Below are positions 41,363-50,525 of a DNA stretch of 64,000 bases, piece by piece. The notes beneath the pieces are model-generated. The model was given only the letters and a program-made list of their open reading frames with translations, searched no databases and was not told where the DNA came from. The translations under genes and the position numbers were made by a program. Positions within the stretch are counted from its first letter, which is position 1. Every line of letters begins with the position of its first letter. Origin of the DNA: Chloroflexota bacterium (GTDB taxonomy: Bacteria; Chloroflexota; Chloroflexia; Chloroheliales; Chloroheliaceae); NCBI GenBank assembly GCA_028287745.1, contig JAQBPB010000015.1, forward strand, positions 1-64,000. The letters run 5' to 3'.

Positions 41363-42949
41363 ATGACACAAATTTTAATTATCGAGGACGACCCGCTGGT
41401 GCGGGAGACCACCGTTGACATGCTGGAGGCTGAAGGTTACAGCTTAATCAGCGCCGATAATGGCCGCAAGGGTGTCGAACTGGCAATTAAAAATCAGCCT
41501 GACCTGATAATCTGCGATATTATGATGCCTCAGTTGGACGGTTACGGGGTCCTGAACGCTTTGAAGCAAGAAAAAGCTCTCCCGGCTATTCCATTTATTT
41601 TTCTGACGGCTAAAGCCGAGAGAAGCGATTGGCGCCTGGGCATGCAGTTGGGCGCCGATGATTACCTGGTCAAGCCCTTTACCAGGGGTGAATTATTAGC
41701 GTCGATTCAGGCCCGCCTCCGCCACCACGCCGCCCTGGCCGAGTACTACAACCGCCAGCTTGAAGAAAACGAAACCCGGCTGCTTAACTTTTTTGAAGCC
41801 GATATTCTTCAGGACCTCCAGCCCGTCTCCCAGGCCCTGGATGCTTTGGCGGTAGCCCTCTTCCTGCCTGAAACTGGTAATGCCGACCCCGCTAACCTTA
41901 AACTTTTCTCTTCCTATCCCACGTCTTACCCTTCGCCGGGTATTTCCAGCAAATTGGCCCAGCAGGCTTTACTTACCGGCCATCCCGGCTACTACCGCTT
42001 GAAGGATGGCTGCTATGCCGCCTACCTGCCGCTGCTCTGGAAAGACGAGTTGCTGGGTGTCCTGGGGCTGGTCCGGCCCCTGGCGGAAAATCAACCTGGC
42101 GGGCCGGAAGTGCTCGACCACCCCTACCAGCGGCGGCTTTTGACCATCCAGTACCAGCTTGGCCTGGCCCTGAATAACGCTCGCCTGACCGAGCAGACCC
42201 GTCTGAATACCGGGCTGGAGGAGACCTCCGACCTGACATCCTCCATACTGTCGGCGGTCTCACACGAATTGCGCACCCCGCTCACCTCGATTAAGACGGC
42301 TGTCTCCGGCCTGAAAGATAATGTTGTGGCCCTTTCGCCGGAGGAACAGCAGGACTATATCAGCATGATTGACCAGGAAGTGGACCGGCTGGATAAACTC
42401 ATTCACCAGATTCTTGACCACAGCCGCATTGAAGCCGGGAAACTTCAGAGCGAAAAGGGCCTTTTCTTCCTACCTGAGATCGTTCATTCCACGGTTGACC
42501 GGTTGGGACGCCTGCCCCTGGTCGCCCGGCACCCGGTACAGACCGAGATTGAAGCCGACCTGCCGCTGGTCTACCTCGATTTTATCCAGGTCGAAGAAGT
42601 GCTAACCAACCTTTTGGAGAACGCCGCCAAATACTCGGAGCCTGGTACGCATATCCTTATCAGGGTCCGCCGCATGCCCCGGCCTTTCCAGGTGGACGCA
42701 GGCCCGGCCCAGCTTGGCTTGCTGGTCGAAGTTATCGATGGGGGAATGGGTATTCCCGAGAGTGAACTGGAACGAGTCTTTCAGAAATATTACCGGGTAA
42801 ATTCAGTGACCAATGGGCATACTAAAACAGGCGGCCTGGGCCTGGGGCTAGCAATTGCCCGGTCCCTGGTAAAAGCGCATGATGGGGAAATCTGGGCTTA
42901 CCTGAACCAGGAAAAGGGCACTACATTCGCCTTTTGGCTTCCTTTTTAA
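41363..42949 (+). CDS. soluble hybrid: receiver + GAF-like + histidine kinase
   Basis: 528 residues, no membrane helix. Receiver at 1-120 with phospho-Asp52 (CDIMMPQLDG). A helical linker at ~121-150 leads to a GAF-like region at ~150-275. HisKA has His301 (VSHELRTPLTS) and HATPase_c has NLLENAAKYSE, VIDGGMGIPE, KYYRVN and GGLGLGLAIA. With the receiver at the N terminus, the kinase is probably controlled by another histidine kinase. It is followed by a KdpE-like regulator at 43029, likely its output. Confidence 0.92.
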   Translation: MTQILIIEDDPLVRETTVDMLEAEGYSLISADNGRKGVELAIKNQPDLIICDIMMPQLDGYGVLNALKQEKALPAIPFIFLTAKAERSDWRLGMQLGADDYLVKPFTRGELLASIQARLRHHAALAEYYNRQLEENETRLLNFFEADILQDLQPVSQALDALAVALFLPETGNADPANLKLFSSYPTSYPSPGISSKLAQQALLTGHPGYYRLKDGCYAAYLPLLWKDELLGVLGLVRPLAENQPGGPEVLDHPYQRRLLTIQYQLGLALNNARLTEQTRLNTGLEETSDLTSSILSAVSHELRTPLTSIKTAVSGLKDNVVALSPEEQQDYISMIDQEVDRLDKLIHQILDHSRIEAGKLQSEKGLFFLPEIVHSTVDRLGRLPLVARHPVQTEIEADLPLVYLDFIQVEEVLTNLLENAAKYSEPGTHILIRVRRMPRPFQVDAGPAQLGLLVEVIDGGMGIPESELERVFQKYYRVNSVTNGHTKTGGLGLGLAIARSLVKAHDGEIWAYLNQEKGTTFAFWLPF

Positions 42950-42969
42950 GTTAAGGTATTGTATTTTGT

Positions 42970-42984
42970 CTATATTAAATATAG
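42970..42984. promoter_or_regulatory. AT dyad upstream of the KdpE-like regulator
   Basis: Arms CTATAT (42970-42975) and ATATAG (42979-42984) around TAA, overlapping a possible TATAGT -10. It could be a site for autoregulation, but AT-rich dyads arise easily by chance. Confidence 0.3.
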
Positions 42985-43028
42985 TCTAACGTTAAACTGC
43001 TTACCCGGGGTTACAAATCTAGGAATGG

Positions 43029-43757
43029 ATGGAGCCTATGGACAATAATTTGGGGAGCAACCAGAAAGTTTTTAAAATTCTGGTGGTTGATGATGAGCTT
43101 CCTACTTTGCGCATCTTGAAGCGCAACCTGACCGGCTATGGATATGAAGTTGTTACCGCTTCGGATGGCCTCGAAGCCCTGCGCCTGGTGGAAGAGAGTT
43201 TACCTGACCTGATGTTACTTGACATAACTATGCCAAACATGAATGGCCTGGAAGTCACCCGCCAGGTCCGGCGCTGGAACCAGTTGCCGATTATCGTGGT
43301 GTCGGCCCTCGGTGAAGAAAACCAGAAAGTCGAAGCCCTGGAACTGGGGGCCGATGATTACCTGACCAAGCCCTTCGGGATGAACGAACTGGTGGCCCGG
43401 ATTAAGGTAGCCCTCCGGCGGCTTAACCAGAAATTACCCGAACCGTCCAATATCTTTACAGTGGCCGGCTTATCGATAGATTTTACCAGGCGCCTGGTTA
43501 CCCTGAACGGGCAAGAACTCAAACTGACACCCCAGCAATATGACTTGCTGCGCTTTTTGGTCCAGAACGCCGGGCGAGTGGTCACACACCGCCTGACTTT
43601 GTTAAATGTGTGGGGTCCGGAGTACGAAAAAGAGAACCAGTATTTGCACGTCTTTATCGGGCAGTTGCGCCAGAAGATCGAACCAGACCCGGCCCGGCCC
43701 TTTTTCATTATTACCGAACGCGGGGTAGGCTACCGGTTCCGCAGCCCTGAAGTTTAG
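43029..43757 (+). CDS. OmpR-family response regulator (KdpE-like)
   Basis: 242 residues. Receiver with DDE (21-23), phospho-Asp65 (LLDITMPN) and Lys in TKPF. The winged-helix domain at ~145-240 ends VGYRF, with LTPQQYDLLRFLVQ and LLNVWGPEYEKENQYLHVFIGQLRQKIE. The tyrosine/leucine pattern is close to KdpE. No kdpFABC is in the window, so a potassium role is not claimed. It is probably phosphorylated by the hybrid kinase just upstream. Confidence 0.93.
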   Translation: MEPMDNNLGSNQKVFKILVVDDELPTLRILKRNLTGYGYEVVTASDGLEALRLVEESLPDLMLLDITMPNMNGLEVTRQVRRWNQLPIIVVSALGEENQKVEALELGADDYLTKPFGMNELVARIKVALRRLNQKLPEPSNIFTVAGLSIDFTRRLVTLNGQELKLTPQQYDLLRFLVQNAGRVVTHRLTLLNVWGPEYEKENQYLHVFIGQLRQKIEPDPARPFFIITERGVGYRFRSPEV

Positions 43758-43765
43758 CCCGGCGC

Positions 43766-44863
43766 CTAACTTTCCTGCTCTTTAAGGACGCGTTGCAGTT
43801 GTTCCTCGGTCAAATAGCCGTATTCGGTCAGAATTTCTCCCAGCTTCTTGGGTTCGCCGGACTGCCGGAAGATTTCCTGTAGGCTGGCGGCGGTTTCTAT
43901 ATTCTCTTTGGAAATATAACCTTTTTCCACCAGTAGTTGCCCCAACAGGCGGCGAGTCTGGCCGGACGTGTTGGGCTGAGGGGTTGGACCCGGGGTATGG
44001 GGGGTCTTCAGATAGGTCATAATGCTGGAGAAAGATTGGCGGTCAAGTTCTTCAACCCGCCGCCGCCCGGCCTCAAGTAATTTCTGAGCTTTAACGTTTT
44101 GTGGCTGGGCCTCGACCAATCTTTCCAGGTACTGGCAGCCCTCGTAGGGGTCGGTGTTGCGGTAGGCCAGCCATTTCAGGGCAATTTCGTTCATCGCGTC
44201 CAGTTCCAGGGCTTGCTGGTAGAGTTCGCGGGCGCGGGCATAATCATCGGCCTGAGCGGCGCGGCTGGCTTTTAACAAAATCGCCTGGAGGCGGCGGCCC
44301 TCGGCTATCCGGTTTTTTTCTTCCTCGGTCGGCGCGGTAATTATTTTATCGGTCAGGCCAGTCCGTACCGGCAAATTGTCCGATCCAAAGACCCTGGCTT
44401 TGTTTAAGCCGTTGACCACCTCGGAATTTTTCAGTTCCGGGTTTCTTCGCAAACGCGCCTTAATCCGGAAGATTAACTCTTTGAAGTTAATCGGCTTGAC
44501 GATATAATCATCCGCCCCGGCTTCCCAACCTTCCAGGCGGTCCCTTTCCGAGCCCATGGCGGTCAACAATATAATTAAAAGGTCCGGGTAAAGTTTGCGA
44601 AACTCGCGTAAAACCTCAATACCATCCATGCCTGGCATCATGCGGTCCAGGATAGCCAGGTTTGGTTTTTGCTGGCGGACTTTTTCCAGGGCCTGGAAAC
44701 CGTTTTCGGCTCTTATAACATCAAACCCGGCTTTTTCCAGGGTGTAACTGATCAACAAAAGAGTATCCGGCTCATCATCGACCAGCAAGATTGATGGTTT
44801 TGGTTCTTGCGGAGCGGGGTTGGAGGAATTTCCTGGGTCAGTTTCTTTATTCAGTTGCGACAT
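43766..44863 (-). CDS. receiver-TPR-GspE-N/MshEN fusion protein
   Basis: 365 residues. Receiver at ~24-142 with DDE and phospho-Asp73 (ILDRMMPGMD), Thr in LLTA and Lys in VKP. TPR-like helices at ~195-280 (ADDYARARELYQQALELD). The last ~65 residues are two MshEN units, LLGQLLVEKGYISKENIETA and LGEILTEYGYLTEEQLQRVL. This is the receiver-bearing relative of the 188-residue protein at 23060. Phosphorylation, and perhaps cyclic di-GMP, would be integrated on one adaptor. Output partner unknown. Confidence 0.88.
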   Translation of the reverse strand: MSQLNKETDPGNSSNPAPQEPKPSILLVDDEPDTLLLISYTLEKAGFDVIRAENGFQALEKVRQQKPNLAILDRMMPGMDGIEVLREFRKLYPDLLIILLTAMGSERDRLEGWEAGADDYIVKPINFKELIFRIKARLRRNPELKNSEVVNGLNKARVFGSDNLPVRTGLTDKIITAPTEEEKNRIAEGRRLQAILLKASRAAQADDYARARELYQQALELDAMNEIALKWLAYRNTDPYEGCQYLERLVEAQPQNVKAQKLLEAGRRRVEELDRQSFSSIMTYLKTPHTPGPTPQPNTSGQTRRLLGQLLVEKGYISKENIETAASLQEIFRQSGEPKKLGEILTEYGYLTEEQLQRVLKEQES

Positions 44864-44903
44864 AGCCTCTGCTCTTAGCTATAACCCAAAGTTAAAATTA
44901 AAG

Positions 44904-45980
44904 TTAAACGTTAGTTGCTTTTTCTAAAAGGTCTTTGTCCAGGAAAGTAAATTTGCCTTTTTCCATTATCTGGCGGCCGTCAATCCAGATGTCGCAATCT
45001 TTGGCGATAGCGTCAACATGGGTTGGGGCGCTCCAATCGGCCCCGGTCTGGCTGCCGTAGGGGTCGCCCAGGGCTATATGCATGCCGGGCAACTTCTCAT
45101 CTTGCAACAAATTATAGATCATTTTGTTGACGCCTATATTTGCGCCAATCGCGAATTCGCCTACCCGGTCGCTGTTTTCACTCAGGTGCGCGTAGCGCCA
45201 GAACTCGTTTTGCAGGTAGCGGTTATCGCATTTAACTGACCGCAGGCGGTTGTTTTCAATTTCCAGGAAAAGCGGGTTCGCGCTCAGGTTGCCGTATTTG
45301 GCCGAAAAATAATCGCCGATGGTGCCGTCCACCACGTATATCCCGTTGACGTTGGCCGGGGCCGTAAAGACTTCTCCGGCGGGCAGGTTCGACCAGATTT
45401 GCGGCGTGATCATCCCGCAGGTCTTAATCCACCTCATCTCCGGGTCAAAACTTGCCTCGATATCGGTCCCGGCGCTGGTCCGGGTGTTAATGGTCTGGCA
45501 GGCCGCGACCATCTCCTGGATGCGCTGCCCGATTGCGTCCACTACGTTGTAATTTGCGCGCATGCCCTGCAGCATTATCTCAGGGTTAATAGTTACCATG
45601 TGGGCGTACCGGACCAGGTGCCGTTCAATCACGCTGACGAACTGCTTGCGGGCCGGTAATTCGCCGTCTTTCGATTGCACCGCGTACAGGGCCACATCGC
45701 TGGCGGCAATCGCGTCCAAAATTGGCTGGGGCATATCCTTGATCGGGCGCTCGGTGTAATCTTCAATCACATAAGCCGTTGTAATGGCCCCGGCGATACG
45801 TGCTGCCCCGAATAAAGCCGCCCCGATCTCGATTGTTTCAAGGTCGGTCACAACCGTTAAAACTTCGCCTTCCTGAACTTTCAGACAGTTGTTGATGGCA
45901 TTGCGGGCTCCCGGCAAAAATTCGAGATTAAAGGGCAATGTCCTGAGACTATCGCTCAAGCGCCGGTCACTATATCGCAT
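44904..45980 (-). CDS. M29-family aminopeptidase-like protein
   Basis: 358 residues from the ATG at 45980 (AAGGAA upstream). The longer reading would add 43 unlikely residues across a terminator hairpin. Family features: GTDIEASFD, NLPAGEVFTAP (metal Glu), VDGTIGDY, GEFAIGAN (Glu), MHIALGDPY (His) and the closing THVDAIAKDCDIWIDG (His, Asp). Metal-dependent removal of N-terminal residues in the cytoplasm is the family role. It is the third gene after a circularly permuted ATP-grasp and a GCS2-type ligase, so it may process or trim the peptide-like product of those ligases. Confidence 0.86.
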   Translation of the reverse strand: MRYSDRRLSDSLRTLPFNLEFLPGARNAINNCLKVQEGEVLTVVTDLETIEIGAALFGAARIAGAITTAYVIEDYTERPIKDMPQPILDAIAASDVALYAVQSKDGELPARKQFVSVIERHLVRYAHMVTINPEIMLQGMRANYNVVDAIGQRIQEMVAACQTINTRTSAGTDIEASFDPEMRWIKTCGMITPQIWSNLPAGEVFTAPANVNGIYVVDGTIGDYFSAKYGNLSANPLFLEIENNRLRSVKCDNRYLQNEFWRYAHLSENSDRVGEFAIGANIGVNKMIYNLLQDEKLPGMHIALGDPYGSQTGADWSAPTHVDAIAKDCDIWIDGRQIMEKGKFTFLDKDLLEKATNV

Positions 45981-45999
45981 TAGGTGGTTCCTTTCAAGT

Positions 46000-46052
46000 A
46001 GAAATCCGGCCGGTACTAAACCCGGCACTCCGGCCAGACAGGCCGGATTTCT
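46000..46052 (-). terminator. long hairpin between ybdK-like and M29 genes
   Basis: Perfect 12-bp arms AGAAATCCGGCC (46000-46011) and GGCCGGATTTCT (46041-46052). On the minus strand only a weak T-rich tail follows, so partial termination or mRNA processing is as likely as full termination. Confidence 0.55.
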
Positions 46053-46068
46053 AAAACGTACTATGTTA

Positions 46069-47190
46069 CTAAATCCCTTCCATTGACTCTCGCAAGACGC
46101 GGTCCACAACCTGCTTTAAGTCTTTGGTCTGGTTAAAGGTTTCCAGTTGCCGGTCGGCGCTGGTCCCATTATTCAGGATGGTATGAATGTAATCAATTTC
46201 CCGGCGGCTGCCTACTTCATCGACTACATCATCTATAAAAGCCAATAATTCAATCATCAAATCGCTGGTCGGTACTTCTTCCTGTTTGCCGAGGTCCAGC
46301 ATCTTGCCGTGGGTGCCGTAACGGATGGCCCGCCACTTGTTTTCCATCAACAAACCGCGGGAGTAGCGCCGCCAGCTCATGTTCTGTTCTTTAAGTTTAT
46401 ATAATTTTACCACAATTGCTTGAATCAGGGCAGCCAGGGCTAAAGTTTCTTCAAGTCGAGTGGGCATGTCGCAAATGCGAATTTCAATCGTGGGGTATAC
46501 CGGGTGTGGCCGCACATCCCACCAAATTTTCTTGCCGTTATCAATACAATGGGTGCTGACCAGCGTTTCGATATACTGGTCAAAAGCGGCAGCGCTTTCG
46601 AACTCCTCCGGAATACCGGTACGCGGAAACCGGCTAAATACCACCGACCGGAACGAGTGCAGCCCCGTATTGCGGCCTACCCAGAATGGCGAACTCACCG
46701 ACAGGGCCAGGATATGCGGCAGGAAATAACGCAGTTCGTTCATAATCGCCACCGCCGTATCGCGGTTGCCAATCCCGACATGGACATGCATCCCGAAGAT
46801 TAGTATGGCCCTGATGACATCCTGCAATTCTTCTTCAAGGACGTGGTAGCGAATGTCATCGGTGATTTTTTGCTGGTTCCAGTGCGAAAAAGGGTGCGTC
46901 CCGGCCGCCCCGATAACCAGGCCGAACTGCTGCGCCACATCTCGCAGGGCCGTCCGGTTGCGCTGCAAATGTTCGCGCACCTCGCTGATATCGCGGCACA
47001 CCGGGGTCACCGTTTCCACGCAGCTCATCAGCATTTCCGGTTTTACATAATCGCCCAGGATAGGTGTGATTGCTTCAATTATTTCGGCGTTGTGAGGGCT
47101 TAAATCCCGGGTAACAGGGTCTATAATTTGAAACTCTTCTTCGACCCCTAGCGTAAAAGTTTCTTTTACACGGTTCTTTGAAGTAGCCAT
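46069..47190 (-). CDS. ybdK: carboxylate-amine ligase, GCS2/YbdK family
   Basis: 373 residues, family length. FTLGVEEEFQIID is the N-terminal signature; PEMLMSCVETVTPVC, GAAGTHPFS, GMHVHVGI, ALSVSSPFWVGRNTGLHSFR and TIEIRICDMPTR carry the ATP/Mg and substrate residues. Members have weak glutamate-cysteine ligase activity or make other amide bonds. SD AGAGAGGT. The adjacent ATP-grasp ligase suggests a two-step ligation pathway rather than plain glutathione synthesis, since gshB is not present. Confidence 0.92.
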   Translation of the reverse strand: MATSKNRVKETFTLGVEEEFQIIDPVTRDLSPHNAEIIEAITPILGDYVKPEMLMSCVETVTPVCRDISEVREHLQRNRTALRDVAQQFGLVIGAAGTHPFSHWNQQKITDDIRYHVLEEELQDVIRAILIFGMHVHVGIGNRDTAVAIMNELRYFLPHILALSVSSPFWVGRNTGLHSFRSVVFSRFPRTGIPEEFESAAAFDQYIETLVSTHCIDNGKKIWWDVRPHPVYPTIEIRICDMPTRLEETLALAALIQAIVVKLYKLKEQNMSWRRYSRGLLMENKWRAIRYGTHGKMLDLGKQEEVPTSDLMIELLAFIDDVVDEVGSRREIDYIHTILNNGTSADRQLETFNQTKDLKQVVDRVLRESMEGI

Positions 47191-47289
47191 AATGAACCTC
47201 TCTCTGACGTTTCTACAGGCACTAACTAAACCAAATTAAAGGTTATACCGAAATCTAAATGATAGAAATTAAGGCGTTAGGATGTGACA

Positions 47290-47330
47290 TAAGAGCCGCC
47301 CGGTAAGTTGTGGGGACTAGACGGCTCTTA
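47290..47330. repeat. inverted repeat between ATP-grasp and ybdK-like genes
   Basis: Perfect 9-bp arms TAAGAGCCG (47290-47298) and CGGCTCTTA (47322-47330), 23-base loop, no T run. It could be an mRNA processing or attenuation structure in the 240-base gap. Confidence 0.5.
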
Positions 47331-47430
47331 GAATTTGCATAAAACCGGGACTGCTTCATTGCAAATCCGACCTGTAATCATGCTTTGCTCAAAACAAACT
47401 GTGTTTTAATTTTACTCGACCCTGTAAACT

Positions 47431-48897
47431 TTAGGCGCAACCTTCCGGGTCCGCCGGGCGTACCCCGCCTTCCCCCCGGCCTTCGATTATGAAGGTCGGC
47501 ACGGTCGTGCCCGTTCCGGCGGTAACATTCAAGATGGCGGCCGCTGAAAGGCGGGTGAGCGTCCCGGCCACTTTCCCTTCGAAAATGTAGGGGTCGCAGT
47601 CTACCAACCGCTCCGCGAAGATTATCATGTTTCCCTGGATGGTCGGGTAGGGTTCCTTGCCGACCGTTACTTTTTCCTGCACGACATAGGGATCCAGTAT
47701 GGCGGTATCCCAGGCGGCCTTCCAGCTTGCCGGGTCGCTTTCCCAACCAATCGTAATTCCTTTACCGCCGTACTCGTCGTTGGGCTTCAGCACCAGCCGG
47801 TCCCGGTTTTCCATCACAAAGCTTTCCAGGTCAATTTCCTGGCCCTTGTAGGTGGTTTTGCCCTGCCTGACACGCCGGGTCCAGGGTATGTGCCGGGCGA
47901 TATATTCTTGCTGTTCCCGGGTAAAGTAGTTGGCGTTAGCTTCGTCCGTCAGCAGGCCAAAGATCATTTTCTTGTGGTAAATCTTGCAGCGGAACGAGTT
48001 AATCATGCAGATTGCGCCATCTTCGTAAGCCCGGAGCAGCGGTTGTACATCCCCGGCTCTCTCCAGCAGTTCACTGGCAAGGACCCTTTTGAATACGAGG
48101 TCCACCTCAAAATCTCCGGCCCACAGGCGGCCGTCCCGGTACTCGAACTGGTTTGGCTCGACTATGATCGACTTTATGCCTTCCCCGGCAAAATATTCCT
48201 GTAAAAGCTGGAACTCGGTCAGCGTCGGTACTCCGGCCCAATCCACAATAGCGATATTTGGGTGTTTATAGGGTTTATCGCCCAGGTATTCGCGGTAGTT
48301 GTTCAACAGCATCGAAAGCAGCTTGCCTTTGAGCAGGTCGCGGCTGACCGTGAAGCGTTTGGAAAACTCCTGCATCACCGGCAGACTCTCAAACAGGTCG
48401 CCAAGACCTTCTTCGTAGGCGGCCCCGGCCGGGGATTCGGCGTTGTACTCCACAAAATGCAGGGTGCCTTCTTCCGGGGACAGGAAGCTATCCAGGCGGC
48501 TGTGCGCACTGTACGCTTTATACCCGGTATCATACTTCAAGAGGCGGATTTCTTCGGGAATTAGGGCCAGGTCACGGATTAAACGCTCGCGTTCGGCGGC
48601 CTGGGCCGGGTCTTCACTCATAATGACCGCGCCAAGCTGGTCCATCGCGGTCGTCAGGGCCATGCACACGCCCTGGACATAATCAAACTGCTTGCGGGTG
48701 AAGAAGTGGGGGCGCAAGACATTACACAGGGGGCGGCCCCCAAAAGTTAATTTGCGTTCTTCCAGGCCGGATTTAAGCTGGCTGACACTTTCGCTCGCCA
48801 GGCGGGTACTTCCGGCCAGCAGCGAATGATAGTAGGCAATTGCTTCTTCCCATAGGTCGGTATCAGCCCAATCCGCCGTAACCTGTAGCTGGCTCAT
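47431..48897 (-). CDS. circularly permuted ATP-grasp ligase
   Basis: 488 residues. The pattern is that of circularly permuted ATP-grasp enzymes: EGTLHFVEYNAESPAGAAY near residue 150, then IAIVDWAGVPTLTEFQ, INSFRCKIYHKK, and the late LVLKPNDEYGGKGITIGW (ATP loop) with YVVQEKV. The family contains amide-bond-forming ligases of uncharacterised small peptides. Strong SD (GAGGAG). The gene leads the run to the GCS2 ligase and M29 aminopeptidase from a promoter at 49046-49054. Product unknown. Confidence 0.87.
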   Translation of the reverse strand: MSQLQVTADWADTDLWEEAIAYYHSLLAGSTRLASESVSQLKSGLEERKLTFGGRPLCNVLRPHFFTRKQFDYVQGVCMALTTAMDQLGAVIMSEDPAQAAERERLIRDLALIPEEIRLLKYDTGYKAYSAHSRLDSFLSPEEGTLHFVEYNAESPAGAAYEEGLGDLFESLPVMQEFSKRFTVSRDLLKGKLLSMLLNNYREYLGDKPYKHPNIAIVDWAGVPTLTEFQLLQEYFAGEGIKSIIVEPNQFEYRDGRLWAGDFEVDLVFKRVLASELLERAGDVQPLLRAYEDGAICMINSFRCKIYHKKMIFGLLTDEANANYFTREQQEYIARHIPWTRRVRQGKTTYKGQEIDLESFVMENRDRLVLKPNDEYGGKGITIGWESDPASWKAAWDTAILDPYVVQEKVTVGKEPYPTIQGNMIIFAERLVDCDPYIFEGKVAGTLTRLSAAAILNVTAGTGTTVPTFIIEGRGEGGVRPADPEGCA

Positions 48898-49045
48898 AAA
48901 TTCTCTCCTCTATTAGAAAGTTGCTATGTCCCGGACCGAGGCCGTTTCACAAGGTCGGGTAGTTTTATTGGTGCCTGCTGGTGGTAAGCTGAACTAAATC
49001 CTCATATTAAAAAATTAAAGCCAGCGAGAGTGCTTTATTTTTGGG

Positions 49046-49054
49046 ATTATAGCA
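49046..49054 (-). promoter_or_regulatory. extended -10 promoter of the ATP-grasp gene
   Basis: TGCTATAAT on the minus strand. Weak -35. The leader to the ATG at 48897 is about 140 bases. Confidence 0.45.
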
Positions 49055-49073
49055 TATTCACTTGAAAATAGGT

Positions 49074-49108
49074 TAAAAACCCGGCTTTACAACCGCGAAA
49101 AGCCGGGT
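49074..49108 (-). terminator. terminator after serB
   Basis: Perfect 10-bp arms ACCCGGCTTT (49079-49088) and AAAGCCGGGT (49099-49108), then T residues on the minus strand. Confidence 0.88.
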
Positions 49109-49120
49109 GAGGTCCATAAT

Positions 49121-50329
49121 TTAAACCAGCCCGGCCAGTTCGCGTTCGCGGATACCGATCAGGTAAAGCAGCACGTCCAGGTTCGGCTGGCTGATAGACA
49201 GGTCGGCCGCTTCGCGGACCACCGGTTTGGCATTAAAGGCCACCCCTAACCCGGCCGCTTCCAGCATCAACAGGTCGTTCGCACCGTCGCCTACCGCCAG
49301 GGTCTGCGCCAGTTCAATATTTTCTTTTTTGGCAATCTCCAGCAGGCATTCGCGCTTGCCGCGAGCATCTATAATTGGCCCGACCAGGCGGCCGGTCAGC
49401 CTTCCATCAACGATTTCCAGGGTATTGGCATAGGCGTAATCCAGGTTCAGGCGCTCTTTCAGGCGGTCGGTAAAGAAGGTAAATCCACCGCTGACAATCG
49501 CGGTCTTGTAACCCAGCTTCTTCAGGACGCCCAGCAAAGTCTCCGCTCCCGGCGTAAGTTCCAGCCGGTCAGCCACTTCGGCCAGGCGGCTGGCTTCCAA
49601 CCCGGCCAGCAGGGCCACCCGGTGCGTCAGGGCAGCCGAAAAGTCCAGTTGTCCGGCCATAGCCTGGGCGGTTATTGTGGCAACTTCCTTTTCGATGCCG
49701 AGCAGCCGGGCGATTTCATCAATCACTTCGTGCTGTATCAGGGTCGAGTCTACGTCCATCAGGATGAGCCGCTTGCTGCGCCGGTACAAACTTTCTGGCT
49801 GTACCGCAATATCCACTCCTACCTCGTTCGAAACCGCGAAAAGGGCCCGTTTAAGCTCGGCCCGGTCCAGGTCGCCGGTCGCCCGTACGGTCAATTCGAT
49901 ACATTTAAGACTGTTTTCGGTCAGGCGGGTAATCCGGTCAATATTGGCTCCATGGCGGGCCAGGGTGTTGCTGATTGCGCCAAGCGCGGCAGGCTGAATG
50001 GTCGAGGCCAGGCAAGTTACCGCGAAAAACAGGTCAGGTGACTGCAGGACCGGGGACGGTACAAAGGGCTGGACCCGCAATTGCAGGTCCAGCCGCAAGG
50101 CCAGGCGCAGTAATTCACCCGGCACCAGGGCGGAAGGTTCCAGTCCTTTTTCACCCGGCGGCACCGGCAGGCTCACGTGCAGGGCCATTACCAGCAGCGG
50201 GGAAATAGTAACCTGTTGAATGTCAAGTAGTTCAGCCTGGGCATTACTCAGGACACGGCAGATTTCAGAGGTAATACCAGGCCGGTCCAGGCCGGTTACG
50301 GTCAGCAGCAATTGAGCGCGATCTTCCAT
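49121..50329 (-). CDS. serB: phosphoserine phosphatase with two ACT domains
   Basis: 402 residues. Two ACT-type repeats (residues ~7-80, LLTVTGLDRPGITSEI; and ~97-175, FAVTCLASTIQP...IDRITRL) precede a HAD phosphatase (LILMDVDSTLI nucleophile motif, AIVSGGFTFF, AVGDGANDLLML). It does the last step of serine synthesis. The ACT pair probably senses serine or another amino acid. Long actinobacterial-type SerB proteins share this layout. Promoter 50411-50419, terminator 49074-49108. Confidence 0.95.
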   Translation of the reverse strand: MEDRAQLLLTVTGLDRPGITSEICRVLSNAQAELLDIQQVTISPLLVMALHVSLPVPPGEKGLEPSALVPGELLRLALRLDLQLRVQPFVPSPVLQSPDLFFAVTCLASTIQPAALGAISNTLARHGANIDRITRLTENSLKCIELTVRATGDLDRAELKRALFAVSNEVGVDIAVQPESLYRRSKRLILMDVDSTLIQHEVIDEIARLLGIEKEVATITAQAMAGQLDFSAALTHRVALLAGLEASRLAEVADRLELTPGAETLLGVLKKLGYKTAIVSGGFTFFTDRLKERLNLDYAYANTLEIVDGRLTGRLVGPIIDARGKRECLLEIAKKENIELAQTLAVGDGANDLLMLEAAGLGVAFNAKPVVREAADLSISQPNLDVLLYLIGIRERELAGLV

Positions 50330-50410
50330 TCGAATTGTTCACCTATTGTTTCAAATTAACCGGTGTTGGTGCTTCCTCAGGAATAGTCATTGGCGGCGTT
50401 GCCTTTGTAC

Positions 50411-50419
50411 ATTATAGCA
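50411..50419 (-). promoter_or_regulatory. extended -10 promoter of serB
   Basis: TGCTATAAT on the minus strand, about 75 bases before the serB ATG after allowing for the start site. -35 not recognisable. Confidence 0.45.
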
Positions 50420-50428
50420 CAAGTTAAT

Positions 50429-50466
50429 TACCCGGCACCCGGCTTTTACAGGCTCGGTACCGGGTA
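50429..50466 (-). terminator. possible terminator after the cox cluster
   Basis: Arms TACCCGG (50429-50435) and CCGGGTA (50460-50466) with further GC-rich pairing inside. There is no clean T run, so termination is uncertain. It is the only candidate end for the coxM-to-DUF364 transcript. Confidence 0.35.
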
Positions 50467-50525
50467 TGACTGGCCCTGGAAATATAATAAACGGCTCAAA
50501 AAGAAAGCCGGGGGTTATGATTTAA

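Noticed and set aside
43029..43757. KdpE proper with a potassium role
   Set aside because: Similarity is to the OmpR/KdpE group in general; no kdp transport genes are present in the window.
47378..47746. 122-codon minus-strand ORF overlapping the ATP-grasp gene
   Set aside because: Out-of-frame shadow; the ATP-grasp frame runs through with intact family motifs, so it is not evidence of a frameshift.
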